Assembly: GCA_009843505.1 (NCBI GenBank)
Contig: VYDI01000029.1
Span: 1-64,000, forward strand
Source of the DNA: Holophagales bacterium
GTDB lineage: Bacteria > Acidobacteriota > Thermoanaerobaculia > Multivoradales > Multivoraceae
DNA length: 64,000 nucleotides
Direction of reading: 5' to 3'
Within the stretch, counting starts at the first letter, position 1, and each line of letters begins with the position of its first letter. Below the pieces are notes generated by a model. The model saw only the letters and a list, made by a program, of their open reading frames with translations, was not told the origin of the DNA and made no database searches. The translations under genes were made by a program, and so were the position numbers. Of this stretch, positions 23,749-32,540 are shown piece after piece.

Positions 23749-25050
23749 ATGCCTGACGAACACCTGGACCTCCTGGAACTGGCCGAGCGGGCCTGGCGCG
23801 GAGAACTCGACCTTCAGTTCGAGCACCACCCGGTGCATCGCTACTACCCGGGCTCCTGCCGGCTCATGGACGGTGTGCTCGGGTTCAAGGGCATCGCCGG
23901 CTTCTACGTCGTCGACAGTGGCGACGGTCTGGTGATGCTCGACGCCGGCCACCTGCTCGACGTGAAGCGCTGCTTCGAGGAGACGAGGAGGGAATGGCCC
24001 GACACACCGGTCGTCGCCGCGATCTATTCGCACCACCATGTGGATCACGTGTTCTCGGTCACCGCGTTCGACGCCGAGGCGGACGAGCGGGGCTGGCCGC
24101 GACCCACCGTGTACGCCCACGAGCGGGTGCCGGGCCACTTCGACCGCTACCGTGCGACCTTGGGCTGGAACACGGCGATCAACCGCCGCCAGTTCGCGAT
24201 CGACGCGCCTCGCTATCGCTGGCCCGACAGCTACCGATACCCGGATGTCCTCTACCGGCGGAACCTGACCTTCCGGCGCGGCGAGCTGACCTTCGAGCTG
24301 ACCCACGGCCGCGGCGAGACGGATGACATCACCTGGACCTGGATCCCGGAGCGCCGCATCCTCCACACCGGCGATCTCTTCATCTGGGCGGTGCCGAACG
24401 CCGGCAACCCGCAGAAGGTGCAGCGTTACGTCGGCGACTGGGCGGACAGCCTGGAGCGGATGCTGCCCCTTGGGGCCGAGATCCTGCTGCCTGGGCACGG
24501 CCTGCCGATTCTCGGCGCCGACCGGGTGCGCCGCGCACTGGACGGCACGGCGCGCTACATGCGGTCGATCGAGGAACAGAGCGTGGCGGCGATGAACCGG
24601 GGCTTGAGTCTCGACCAGGTGCTCCAGGCGGTGGAGCCTCCCGCCGACCTCGCCGACGAGCCCTACCTGCAGCCGGTCTACGACGATCCGAGCTTCCTGG
24701 TGCGGATGGTCTGGCGGCGCTACGGCGGCTGGTGGGACGGCGAGTTCGACAACGTCGTGCCGGCGACGAGGAAAGACCTGGCCGAAGCCTGGGTCGCCCT
24801 GGCGGGCGGTGTGGATCGCGTAGTCGAACGAGCGCTGGCCGCTTCGTCGGAAGGCGACCACGGCGTGGCCTGCCACCTGATCGAAGCCGTTCGGCACGCG
24901 GCTCCCGGGAACGCTGAAGTCCACGAGGCCCGGGCCGTCATCTACCGGGCCAACGCCGGCACGCAGGTGTCCTCCATGGCGCGCAACATCCTGAACCACG
25001 CAGCGCTGGCGAGCGAACAGGGCCGGCGGGATCTCGCCTCGGATGAGTGA
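23749..25050 (+). CDS. MBL-fold hydrolase, alkylsulfatase-like
   Basis: 433 residues. A metallo-beta-lactamase core with SHHHVDH (HxHxDH metal site, about residues 93-98), LTHGRGETDD and the later metal His in LHTGDLFIW and LPGHGLPI. The C-terminal half (about 280-433) is helical and resembles the dimerisation region of alkyl sulfatases (BDS1 type; YGGWWDGEFDNVVP). No signal peptide, so cytoplasmic unless exported otherwise. The probable reaction is hydrolysis of a sulfate ester or related substrate; the exact substrate is unknown. Its stop overlaps the membrane-protein gene start by 8 nt, so the two are probably co-translated. Confidence 0.8.
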   Translation: MPDEHLDLLELAERAWRGELDLQFEHHPVHRYYPGSCRLMDGVLGFKGIAGFYVVDSGDGLVMLDAGHLLDVKRCFEETRREWPDTPVVAAIYSHHHVDHVFSVTAFDAEADERGWPRPTVYAHERVPGHFDRYRATLGWNTAINRRQFAIDAPRYRWPDSYRYPDVLYRRNLTFRRGELTFELTHGRGETDDITWTWIPERRILHTGDLFIWAVPNAGNPQKVQRYVGDWADSLERMLPLGAEILLPGHGLPILGADRVRRALDGTARYMRSIEEQSVAAMNRGLSLDQVLQAVEPPADLADEPYLQPVYDDPSFLVRMVWRRYGGWWDGEFDNVVPATRKDLAEAWVALAGGVDRVVERALAASSEGDHGVACHLIEAVRHAAPGNAEVHEARAVIYRANAGTQVSSMARNILNHAALASEQGRRDLASDE

Positions 25051-25561
25051 AGCAGGAACCGCCGACTACGAGGCACCCGCTATCGGCCGCGCCGTGGCCA
25101 CGGCCGGAGCGCTGTGGGCGGTCGGCGGGATCGTGGGTCTGCTCGTGTGGGCGGTCTACCGGCTGGCCCGGATTTCGATCGCCGCGTTCGACCATCCGTT
25201 CGCCTGGTATCACTGGGCTTCTCTGCTGGCGATCATCCCCTTCATGGCCTGGTCGGAAGGGCTGCGCGGCTTTCAGTTGCGGTTCTCGCCGCGGGTGGCG
25301 GAGCGGGCGATGACGGTACGCAGCCAGCCGACGTTCCTGCGGGTCGTGTTGGCGCCCCTCTACGCGGCCGGCTACTTCGAGGGGACGAGGCGCGAGCGTC
25401 TCGGCGTCTGGTTGGGAACCGTCGGCATCCTGGTGCTGATCGTGCTCGTGCACCGGCTGGACCAGCCCTGGCGAGGCATCCTGGACGCGGGTGTGGTCGT
25501 AGGGCTGTCCTGGGGGACGATTGCGACGCTGGCCCTGAGCGTGCGCGCCTGGCGGAGCTAG
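25043..25561 (+). CDS. Small integral membrane protein
   Basis: 172 residues, ATG at 25043 overlapping the end of the MBL-fold gene. Four hydrophobic segments (about 20-42, 58-75, 120-140, 148-166). The loop SEGLRGFQLRFSPRVAERA between segments 2 and 3 is basic. No family recognised; translational coupling to the hydrolase gene suggests a joint role. The region after its stop contains the palindromic repeat at 25577-25606. Confidence 0.65.
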   Translation: MSEAGTADYEAPAIGRAVATAGALWAVGGIVGLLVWAVYRLARISIAAFDHPFAWYHWASLLAIIPFMAWSEGLRGFQLRFSPRVAERAMTVRSQPTFLRVVLAPLYAAGYFEGTRRERLGVWLGTVGILVLIVLVHRLDQPWRGILDAGVVVGLSWGTIATLALSVRAWRS

Positions 25562-25576
25562 GCGGTTCTGGCCGCC

Positions 25577-25606
25577 ACTGGGTGCGCCGGCGTCCCCGCC
25601 GGCTGC
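25577..25606 (+). repeat. REP-like palindromic element, copy 1
   Basis: ACTGGGTGCGCCGGCGTCC followed by CCGCCGGCTGC, with an internal GCCGGCG/CGCCGGC palindrome. It matches, in inverted orientation, the element at 38522-38549 with a few substitutions. A second hairpin follows at 25631-25648 (GCCGGCC, loop GCAA, GGCCGGC). It sits between convergent genes and probably acts as a transcription stop or is a dispersed REP. Confidence 0.5.
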
Positions 25607-25671
25607 CGCCGTAGGCGGCCAGGAACATGCGCCGGCCGCAAGGCCGGCTCCGCTTGGGCGGCCGGGATCGC

Positions 25672-27900
25672 CTAGGGCTCGATCGTCTTCAGGATGAAGC
25701 GAGCCATCGTCTCGCGGAGGTGCAGCGAGAGGTCGGAATCGGTCACGCCGTGGCGTGACTTCGGGTAGAGCATCATCTCGAAGGGCTTGCCGGCCTTCTG
25801 TAGCTTCCAGGCCATCTGCAGGGTGTTCTGCATGTGGACGTTGTCGTCCATCGTGCCGTGGATGATCAGCAGGTCGCCGTGGAGATCTCCGGCCGTCTCG
25901 AGCACCGAGGTCCGCTCGTAGCCGTCGGGGTTGTCGTCCGGAGTCGACATGTACCGTTCGGTGTAGATCGAGTCGTAGGCGCGCCAGTCGACGACGCTGC
26001 CGCCGGCGATGCCGGCGCGGAACCGGTCGGAGCGAGTCAGCGCGTAGAGGGTCATGTAGCCGCCGAAGCTCCAGCCGTCGAGGCCGATTCGCTCCGCGTC
26101 GACCCACGGCTTCGCGCCGAGCCAGTCGACGGCTTCGACCAGGTCGATCAGCTCCTGCTCGCCGAAGTTTCTGTACACCGGCCAGGTCGATTCGACGCCC
26201 TTGCCCGAGGCGATCCGGTTGTCGACGACGAGGATGACGATCCCCTGCTGCGCCAGGTACTGGAACCACATGCCGCGTGAACCCTGCCAGCCGTCGCGTA
26301 CCTGCTGGGCGTGGGGACCGCCATAGACGTGAACCCAGGCCGGGTAGACGCGTTCGGGATCGAATCCGTGCGGCCGGATCAGCATCGCCGCCAGGTCGAC
26401 GCCGTCGCTGGTTGCGATGGTCAGGAGTTCCGGTGGCGACACTTGGAACCGTTCGATGTCCGGAACCTCGCCGCCGCCGAGCTCGCGGACCGTCTCGCCG
26501 TCGTTGGCACGCCGCAGAGTCATCGTCGTCGGCGTGTGGAGGTCGCTCGAGGTGGCGATCCAGTGCTCGATCGGCCCGTCCTCCGGGAAGCTCGCGCGGT
26601 GGCTGCCGGGCGCCTGGGTGAGCAGGGTCGGTCCCGAGCCGTCGAGAGCGACCCGCACGACATCGGCACCGATTGCCGAGCGGTAGGTACCCGAGACGTA
26701 GGCGGATCCAGCCTCTTCGTCCGCCGCGTTCAGTGAGCGCACTTCCCAGCGTCCTTCGGTGAGCGGTTTGACCAGCTCTCCGTCCTTGTCGTAGCGGTAG
26801 ACGTGCTGGAAGCCGGTCCGTTCGCTGAGCCAGAGGAAGCCGCCGCCCTCGAGGAAACGCGGCGGACCGAGCACGTTGACCCAGGCGTGGGACTCCTCCC
26901 GCAGGATGCGCTCCGATTCGCCGGTGTCCGGGTCGGCCCGGTGCAGATCGAGGAAGGTCTGCCGGCGATCCTGGACCTGGTACCAGACGTCGCCGGCGGG
27001 CGAGAAGGTGACGTTGACGATCAGGATCTCGTCGTGTCCGTAGAGGCCCGGATCGATCCAGGTGATGCCCCCGCCGCTGGCCTTGGCGACTCCCAGCCGG
27101 ACGCGCGGGTTCGGATCGCCGGCCTTGGGGTAGGGGTAGATCTCGAGCGGCGGCCGGAACGGGACGTGGTCGACCACCGTGAAGCGGGGCACGTCGCGCT
27201 CGTCGCTCTGCAGGAAGGCGATGCGGCGGCTGTCGGGGCTCCACCAGTGGGCCAGGTAGTTGCCGCGGCCGTAGATCTCCTCCTGGTAGACCCAGTCGAG
27301 CTTGCCGTTCAGGGTGTTCTCGCCGCCGTCGGCGGTCAACCGCACTTCGTCGCCCGCGAGGTCGACAACGAACAGGTCCGCGTCGCGCACGAAGGCGACG
27401 CTGCGGCTGTCGGGCGAGAAGCGGGCGAGTTCCTCGTCCTCGGGGCCGTGGGTGAGGCGTGTCAGCGTCTCGGCGGAGAAATCCCAGACGAACAGGTCGG
27501 AGGCAAGTCGAAGCAGGAGCCGGTCGGTGTCCGGCGCGAGGTGCAGGGAGCCGGGCCGCGCCCTGGCGGCGGCGTCCTCAGCGTCCAGCCGAAGCTGCCC
27601 CTCCAGGGCCTCAGCCAAAGGCCGCGGATCATAGAACGGCTCCGCGTCTCCGGTCGCCGCGTCGACGAACATCCAGCTCGTGCCGTCGCCGTCCTCGTTG
27701 TCCTTTGCCTGCAGATAGTCCTGGCCGCCGGGTAGCCAGCGGATCCGCGGCAGGTCGGGCGAGAAGTCGAGCGCGTCCGGCCCGTAGATGTGCTGAAGCT
27801 CCAGGGGCTCCTGCTGCGCCGTTGCCGGCTGGAGGGCGGTTGCGGCCAGAATGGCCGCGGGAAGACAGGCGCGTGCGAGTCGTCGGCTGATCGTCTGCAT
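25672..27900 (-). CDS. Dipeptidyl-peptidase IV-type S9 serine peptidase
   Basis: 742 residues with signal peptide 1-29. A beta-propeller domain (about 35-480; FSPDSRSVAFVRDADLFVVDL, GRGNYLAHWWSPDSRRIAF) precedes an alpha/beta-hydrolase domain with Ser in GWSFGGYM (about 609), Asp in HGTMDDNVHMQNT (about 684) and His in KSRHGVTD (about 716). DPP-IV family enzymes remove X-Pro or X-Ala dipeptides from peptides in the periplasm or outside. The Glu pair used for substrate N-terminus recognition (here YQEEIYGRG) is present. A single gene, expected to feed peptide uptake. Confidence 0.92.
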   Translation of the reverse strand: MQTISRRLARACLPAAILAATALQPATAQQEPLELQHIYGPDALDFSPDLPRIRWLPGGQDYLQAKDNEDGDGTSWMFVDAATGDAEPFYDPRPLAEALEGQLRLDAEDAAARARPGSLHLAPDTDRLLLRLASDLFVWDFSAETLTRLTHGPEDEELARFSPDSRSVAFVRDADLFVVDLAGDEVRLTADGGENTLNGKLDWVYQEEIYGRGNYLAHWWSPDSRRIAFLQSDERDVPRFTVVDHVPFRPPLEIYPYPKAGDPNPRVRLGVAKASGGGITWIDPGLYGHDEILIVNVTFSPAGDVWYQVQDRRQTFLDLHRADPDTGESERILREESHAWVNVLGPPRFLEGGGFLWLSERTGFQHVYRYDKDGELVKPLTEGRWEVRSLNAADEEAGSAYVSGTYRSAIGADVVRVALDGSGPTLLTQAPGSHRASFPEDGPIEHWIATSSDLHTPTTMTLRRANDGETVRELGGGEVPDIERFQVSPPELLTIATSDGVDLAAMLIRPHGFDPERVYPAWVHVYGGPHAQQVRDGWQGSRGMWFQYLAQQGIVILVVDNRIASGKGVESTWPVYRNFGEQELIDLVEAVDWLGAKPWVDAERIGLDGWSFGGYMTLYALTRSDRFRAGIAGGSVVDWRAYDSIYTERYMSTPDDNPDGYERTSVLETAGDLHGDLLIIHGTMDDNVHMQNTLQMAWKLQKAGKPFEMMLYPKSRHGVTDSDLSLHLRETMARFILKTIEP

Positions 27901-27970
27901 GGCCGAACAGTAGCGGAGGATCGCCTGCCGGCGGGCGGCTACCCGCGGGTCCGATGCGTTGGCGCGACCG

Positions 27971-28804
27971 CTAGAACTCGAACTCCAGCAGCACGTCCAC
28001 GCTCTGGCCTTCCGTCGTGACGGTGAAGCGGTTCATGCCGAGACGGAAGTGCTCGGCCAGTTGCTGGAAGTCGATCTCGCCCATTCCCTCGACGATGGTG
28101 ATCTCGATCCGCCGGATCTCCTGGCCGTTGACCGCGGTGACGTGGGCCTCGTCGGTATCCGCCGCCAGTCCGGTGAACAGGAGCGGCAGGCTTGCCAGCC
28201 GGACTTCGGGGTCGATGCTGTCGTACGGGATGCTGACTTCGAATCCGGGGATGTCGGCGCGGAGAACCGGTAGATCCCGGTGCGCGACGACTTCTACCTC
28301 CGCTGGGGTGGCGGTCTGCGCGTCGAAGACGACGCCGCGGCTCAGGTGCGCCTGCTTGCCCTTGATGAGGATGAACGGCCAGGCGATGACCTTGGCCAGG
28401 ACCGCGGCGGTCACGAAGCGGCCCCTGCCGGAGCGGTCATAGCCGCCGGTGAGTCGGATCGACGTGTCGTCCACCGCGGCGACCGTGTTCGCGTCTACCT
28501 CTAGCCTGCCCCGGATGCCGGCTATCTTGGCCCGCCGGGCCTTACTGACCTCGGACCAGACCACGGTGCCCGCCTCGATGACGACGCGGCCGTCGACCAC
28601 GACGTCCTCGGCGACCCTGGCGCGGACGCGGTCTCCGAGCCGGACGAAGCTGCTTGATTTCCTCTTCGTCGAGAGGCTCTCGTCGAGGACGCAGTAGACG
28701 GTCGTTCCGGCTGGAATGCGGACCCTTTCGGCCATCAAGGCGGTCGGCAGGGTGAGGAACAGCAGACCGACGACGGCGGCCCGGAACGTGGTGGCGTAAC
28801 GCAT
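27971..28804 (-). CDS. Exported hypothetical protein with SH3-like region
   Basis: 277 residues from ATG at 28804 (GAGGGC upstream; the earlier in-frame start would bury the signal peptide). Signal peptide 1-24 ending LMA. The mature part begins VRIPAGTTVYCVLDESLSTKRKS and has repeated short strands (GDRVRARVAEDVVVDGRVVIEAGTVV), like conjugal-transfer-type or barrel-forming pore proteins. The C-terminal half (about 170-277) looks PDZ-like or beta-rich. No named family. It stands alone between DPP-IV and the divergent symporter gene. Confidence 0.65.
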   Translation of the reverse strand: MRYATTFRAAVVGLLFLTLPTALMAERVRIPAGTTVYCVLDESLSTKRKSSSFVRLGDRVRARVAEDVVVDGRVVIEAGTVVWSEVSKARRAKIAGIRGRLEVDANTVAAVDDTSIRLTGGYDRSGRGRFVTAAVLAKVIAWPFILIKGKQAHLSRGVVFDAQTATPAEVEVVAHRDLPVLRADIPGFEVSIPYDSIDPEVRLASLPLLFTGLAADTDEAHVTAVNGQEIRRIEITIVEGMGEIDFQQLAEHFRLGMNRFTVTTEGQSVDVLLEFEF

Positions 28805-28887
28805 GAAGAGGCCCTCTGGGTTGTGGTCTTCGTAGTACCAGTACGGCGACAAGCGTCCTTCGGTTTCGCCGTGCGGCGGGTGATACC

Positions 28888-30474
28888 GTGACGCCTTCGC
28901 GCATGAGCTTGATCGTCTGGTCCTGGCTGTTCCTCGCCGTCTATCTGGGCGGCATGCTGGCGTTCGGCGTCATCGGCCGGAACCGGGTGCAGGGCGCGGA
29001 CGACTTCGCCACCGCCCGGGCGGCCTACGGGCCCTTCTTCCTCGCGCTCGCATTCGCGGCAACGACCGCGAGCGGGGCGACATTCCTCGGTTTCCCGGGC
29101 CTTGCCTACGAGCACGGGACGGCGGCGCTGCTGTCGGCGGTCCTCTACCCGGCGGGCGTGTACCTGGGCGTGCTGATCTGCATGCGGCTGGTGGCGAACG
29201 TAGGCGACCGGTTCGGGTCGCGTTCGATCCCGGAGTTCCTGGGCGACCGGTACCAGTCGGACGGCATCCGCGTGATCGTCACCGTTGCGTCCCTCCTGCT
29301 GTTCTTCTACCTTGCCGGCCAGCTCCTGTCGGGCCTGGTCATGTTCGAGACGATGCTCGGGCTGTCGCCGGCCTGGGCGCTCGGGATCACGGCCGTCGTG
29401 CTGATGATCTACGTGTCCCTGGGCGGTGCCCACGCGGACATCCTCACCGACGGCGTGCAGGGTTTTCTCATGCTGCTGATCGGTGTTCTCGTCATCATCC
29501 TGTTCGTCTTCGGCGCCGGCCTCGACGGCGGCTTCGGCTCGGTCATCTCGAGCATTCGGGGACAGGATCCGAACCAGGTTGGCTGGATCAACCGCTCTAC
29601 GCCCCTCTACCACTCCTGGTGGTCGCAGATGGCGGTGCTGCTCGCCCACATTCCGCTCGGGCTGCTCCCGCACATCGGCAACAAGATCTGGGCGCTCAAG
29701 ACCGGCAAGTCGCGTTTCACGTTCCTTCGCTTCGCTTCCGTGTTCGGCGTCACGCTGGGCATGCTCGGCCTCGGTGGCGCCCTGGCGCGGGCGGTGCTCG
29801 GTGGACGCCTGTACGAAGAGGGCTCCACCCCGAACGAGGCGCTTCCGGCATTGTTCATCGAGCTCTTCCCGGCCTGGCTGGCGGCGCTGATCGGCGTCGG
29901 AGTCCTGTCGGCGGTCATGTCGACGGCGGACGGGCTGGTCGTGTCCTCGTCCCAGATCGTGGCGAACGACCTCTACCGGCGGACGATCGCGCCGCGATTC
30001 CACTCCCACCTCAGCGACGAGCAGCTTGACCGCCGGGTGCTGGTCATCAGCCGCTGGGCGACGGTGGGCGTCATGGTCGTCTGCGTGACGATGGCCTGGA
30101 TGCTGATGGACATGAACATCGCCATCCTGGTCTGGACGGGGAACGGCGGCATGATGGCGGCGTTCGCGGGTCCGCTCGTGCTCGGCGCGCTCTGGAGCGG
30201 CGTGACGCGCACCGGTGCATACACGGGGCTGATCGTGGGTTTGAGCTCCTTCCTGATCCTGCATACCGGGGTCATCGATCCGGCGTGGTTCGAGGGCTCT
30301 TTCCTGCACCCGGTGTTCTCCTGGCTGCACGGGGAAGCGCCGAACCCGACCTCCTGCGCGGCGCTGGCCGGACTGTTCGCAATGGGTTGCACGGCGGCCG
30401 TGTCGTTGGCGACGAAGCCGCTACCGGAGGCTCATGTGGGGTCTCTCTTCCGGCGCGTCGAGGCGACGGACTAG
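28888..30474 (+). CDS. Sodium:solute symporter (SSS family)
   Basis: 528 residues if translation starts at GTG 28888 (GGCGGGTG about 8 nt upstream); ATG at 28903 gives a protein 5 residues shorter and cannot be excluded. Thirteen or so membrane segments. The SSS hallmarks are GRNRVQGADDFATARAAYGP at residues ~28-47, SGATFLGFPGLAYEHG (TM2), RFGSRSIPEFLGDRYQ and the Na+-site region LSAVMSTADGLVVSSSQIVANDLYRR (about 340-365). It imports an organic solute with Na+; proline/pantothenate/urea-type cannot be told apart by eye. A nitroreductase gene follows after 3 nt, suggesting linked uptake and metabolism. Confidence 0.9.
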   Translation: MTPSRMSLIVWSWLFLAVYLGGMLAFGVIGRNRVQGADDFATARAAYGPFFLALAFAATTASGATFLGFPGLAYEHGTAALLSAVLYPAGVYLGVLICMRLVANVGDRFGSRSIPEFLGDRYQSDGIRVIVTVASLLLFFYLAGQLLSGLVMFETMLGLSPAWALGITAVVLMIYVSLGGAHADILTDGVQGFLMLLIGVLVIILFVFGAGLDGGFGSVISSIRGQDPNQVGWINRSTPLYHSWWSQMAVLLAHIPLGLLPHIGNKIWALKTGKSRFTFLRFASVFGVTLGMLGLGGALARAVLGGRLYEEGSTPNEALPALFIELFPAWLAALIGVGVLSAVMSTADGLVVSSSQIVANDLYRRTIAPRFHSHLSDEQLDRRVLVISRWATVGVMVVCVTMAWMLMDMNIAILVWTGNGGMMAAFAGPLVLGALWSGVTRTGAYTGLIVGLSSFLILHTGVIDPAWFEGSFLHPVFSWLHGEAPNPTSCAALAGLFAMGCTAAVSLATKPLPEAHVGSLFRRVEATD

Positions 30475-30477
30475 GCC

Positions 30478-31068
30478 ATGCCGAGGATTCCAGAGGACGC
30501 GATGGACGTCCTGTTCCGGGACGCCCGCAGCCAGAACAGGTGGTTGCCGCGTGAGGTGCCGCGGGACACGCTGCAAGAACTCCACGACCTGATGAAGTGG
30601 GGGCCGACGAGCGCGAACTGCTGGCCGCAGCGGGTCGTCTTTGCCGTGAGCGAGGAAGCGAAGGAGCGGCTGGCTTCGATCGCCATGCCGGGCAATCAGG
30701 ACAAGATCCGGCAGGCCCCCGCGACCGCGATACTGGGCTACGACCTGGCGTTCTTCGACAGGATGGACGTGCTCTTCGCCCACAACCCGGGCATGGCCGA
30801 GATGTTCCGCAACAACGCGGAGCTCGCCGAGGTGACGGCGTTCCGGAATGCGACCCTGCAGGGGGCCTACTTCATGCTGGCCGCCCGCTCGCTCGGCCTC
30901 GACTGCGGCCCGATGTCGGGGTTCGACAACGCGAAGTGCGACGAGCTCTTCTTCGCCGGCACGACGGTGCGCTCGAACTTCCTCTGCTCAATCGGCTACG
31001 GCGATTCCGAGGGCCTGTTCGGGCGCTTGCCACGGCCGGAGTTCGAGGACGTGTGCCGCGTGGAGTAG
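30478..31068 (+). CDS. Nitroreductase family, RutE/HadB-like malonic semialdehyde reductase
   Basis: 196 residues. FMN-dependent nitroreductase fold with SQNRWLPREVPRDTLQELHDLMKWGPTSANCWPQRVVF (FMN-binding Arg/Ser/Asn region, about 20-55), AFRNATLQGAYFMLAARSLGLDCGPMSGFDNAKCDELFF (about 125-165) and IGYGD near the end. This build is that of the RutE clade, which reduces malonic semialdehyde to 3-hydroxypropionate in pyrimidine breakdown; no other rut gene is nearby, so a different aldehyde or nitro substrate is possible. It begins 3 nt after the symporter gene. Confidence 0.8.
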   Translation: MPRIPEDAMDVLFRDARSQNRWLPREVPRDTLQELHDLMKWGPTSANCWPQRVVFAVSEEAKERLASIAMPGNQDKIRQAPATAILGYDLAFFDRMDVLFAHNPGMAEMFRNNAELAEVTAFRNATLQGAYFMLAARSLGLDCGPMSGFDNAKCDELFFAGTTVRSNFLCSIGYGDSEGLFGRLPRPEFEDVCRVE

Positions 31069-31072
31069 CTGA

Positions 31073-32515
31073 TCAGCGGCGCCAGAAGGCGGGCAGGAGA
31101 AGCGCGGTCACGGCGACGATCTCCAGGCGGCCGAGCCACATCAGGACGATCAGCAGCAGCTTCTCCCAGCCGGCGAAGAAGGCGTAGTCGAGTGACGGAC
31201 CGGCGGCTCCCATCGCCGGGCCCACGTTCGACAGGCAGGCGAGTGAAGTCGACAGGGAGGTCACCATGTCGTTGCCCGCGATGGCGAGGGTGGCGGCGAC
31301 GCCCAGCCACAGGAAGGCGAAGAGCGTCATGAAGCCGCCGAGGCTGCGCGCCACCTGGTCGCTGATCGTCCGCTTGCCGACCCAGAGGGCCAGGACCCGG
31401 CGCGGGTTGAACATGAGATGGACCTCGCGCAGCGCCATCTTCAGCGTCATGACGAGCCGGCCGACCTTGATGCCGCCCGCGGTCGAACCGGCGCAGCCCC
31501 CGACGAACATGGCCAGCAGCAGCAGGGTGCGCGACGTGTCGCTCCACGAGTCGTAGTCCCTGGTGGTGTAGCCGGTCGTCGTCATCAGGGAAACGGAGTT
31601 GAACGCGGCCTCCCGGAGCGCCTCCAGCAGCGGCAGGTCCGTGCTGCGCCAGCGGTCCAGGGTGACCAGCGCCACCAGCACGGCGGCGATTGAGGCATAG
31701 GCGCGAAACTCGACGTCCTTGTAGAGCTGGCTGGGTCGTGACCGGACCGCAAAGATCAGGGAGAAGTTGATGCCCGCGATCAGCATGAAGACGATGATCG
31801 TCCACTCGATGAAGGCGGAGTCGAAGGCGGCGACGCTCGCGTTGTAAGGGGCGAAGCCGCCGATCGAGACGGTCGTGAAGGCGTAGCAGAAGGCCTCGTA
31901 CTGGGTGGCGCCGCCGGCGAGCAGCAGCAGGATGAGGACGATGGTCAGGCCGACGTAGATGCGCCACAGCACGGTCGCGGTCTTCTGCACCTGGGGCTGG
32001 AACATGTCCTGGGTGGGCCCCGGCACCTCCAGGCGGTAGAGCAGGCGGGCGCCCGGTCCCAGGCTTGGGAAAAGGGCGACGAACAGGAGCAGGATGCCCA
32101 TGCCGCCCAGCCACTGGGTGAGGCCGCGCCAGAGCAGGATGCTGGGGCTCAGCAGCTCGATGTCGGTCAGGATCGAGGCGCCCGTGGTCGTGAACCCGGA
32201 GGCGGACTCGAACAGGGCGGAGGCCGGGTCCGCGATCTCGCCGCTCAACAGGTACGGGAGGGCGCCGAAGAAGGAGGCAAGGATGTAGGCGCCGACGACC
32301 ACCAGGGTCGCCTCGCGCCGGTAGATCTTCTCGTGCGGCTTGCCCCACCAGTGGGCGGCCGCACCGGCGGCCGCGCAGACGATCAGTGAACCTCCGAGGG
32401 CCGCCGCGGGCCGTTCCTCGCCATGCCAGAGTGCGAACAGGAAGGGGATCAACTGCGCGCCAGCCAGCAGCAGGAGGAGCCGCCCGACGAGACCGGAGAC
32501 GGCGCGCAGGTTCAT
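31073..32515 (-). CDS. trkH: TrkH-type potassium uptake membrane subunit
   Basis: 480 residues with the TrkH/KtrB architecture: four M1-P-M2 repeats. The pore loops are visible as SGFTTTGAS (about 105), TVSIGGFAPYN (about 215), MTTTGYTTRDYD (about 310) and LSNVGPAMG near residue 430, each with a Gly selectivity position. It conducts K+ across the inner membrane, normally gated by TrkA, whose gene is not in the window. It converges on the nitroreductase gene and lies 25 nt after the end of the PQQ dehydrogenase gene. Confidence 0.9.
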   Translation of the reverse strand: MNLRAVSGLVGRLLLLLAGAQLIPFLFALWHGEERPAAALGGSLIVCAAAGAAAHWWGKPHEKIYRREATLVVVGAYILASFFGALPYLLSGEIADPASALFESASGFTTTGASILTDIELLSPSILLWRGLTQWLGGMGILLLFVALFPSLGPGARLLYRLEVPGPTQDMFQPQVQKTATVLWRIYVGLTIVLILLLLAGGATQYEAFCYAFTTVSIGGFAPYNASVAAFDSAFIEWTIIVFMLIAGINFSLIFAVRSRPSQLYKDVEFRAYASIAAVLVALVTLDRWRSTDLPLLEALREAAFNSVSLMTTTGYTTRDYDSWSDTSRTLLLLAMFVGGCAGSTAGGIKVGRLVMTLKMALREVHLMFNPRRVLALWVGKRTISDQVARSLGGFMTLFAFLWLGVAATLAIAGNDMVTSLSTSLACLSNVGPAMGAAGPSLDYAFFAGWEKLLLIVLMWLGRLEIVAVTALLLPAFWRR

Positions 32516-32540
32516 CCGGTGTTCTTGGGCTGTTGCCGAG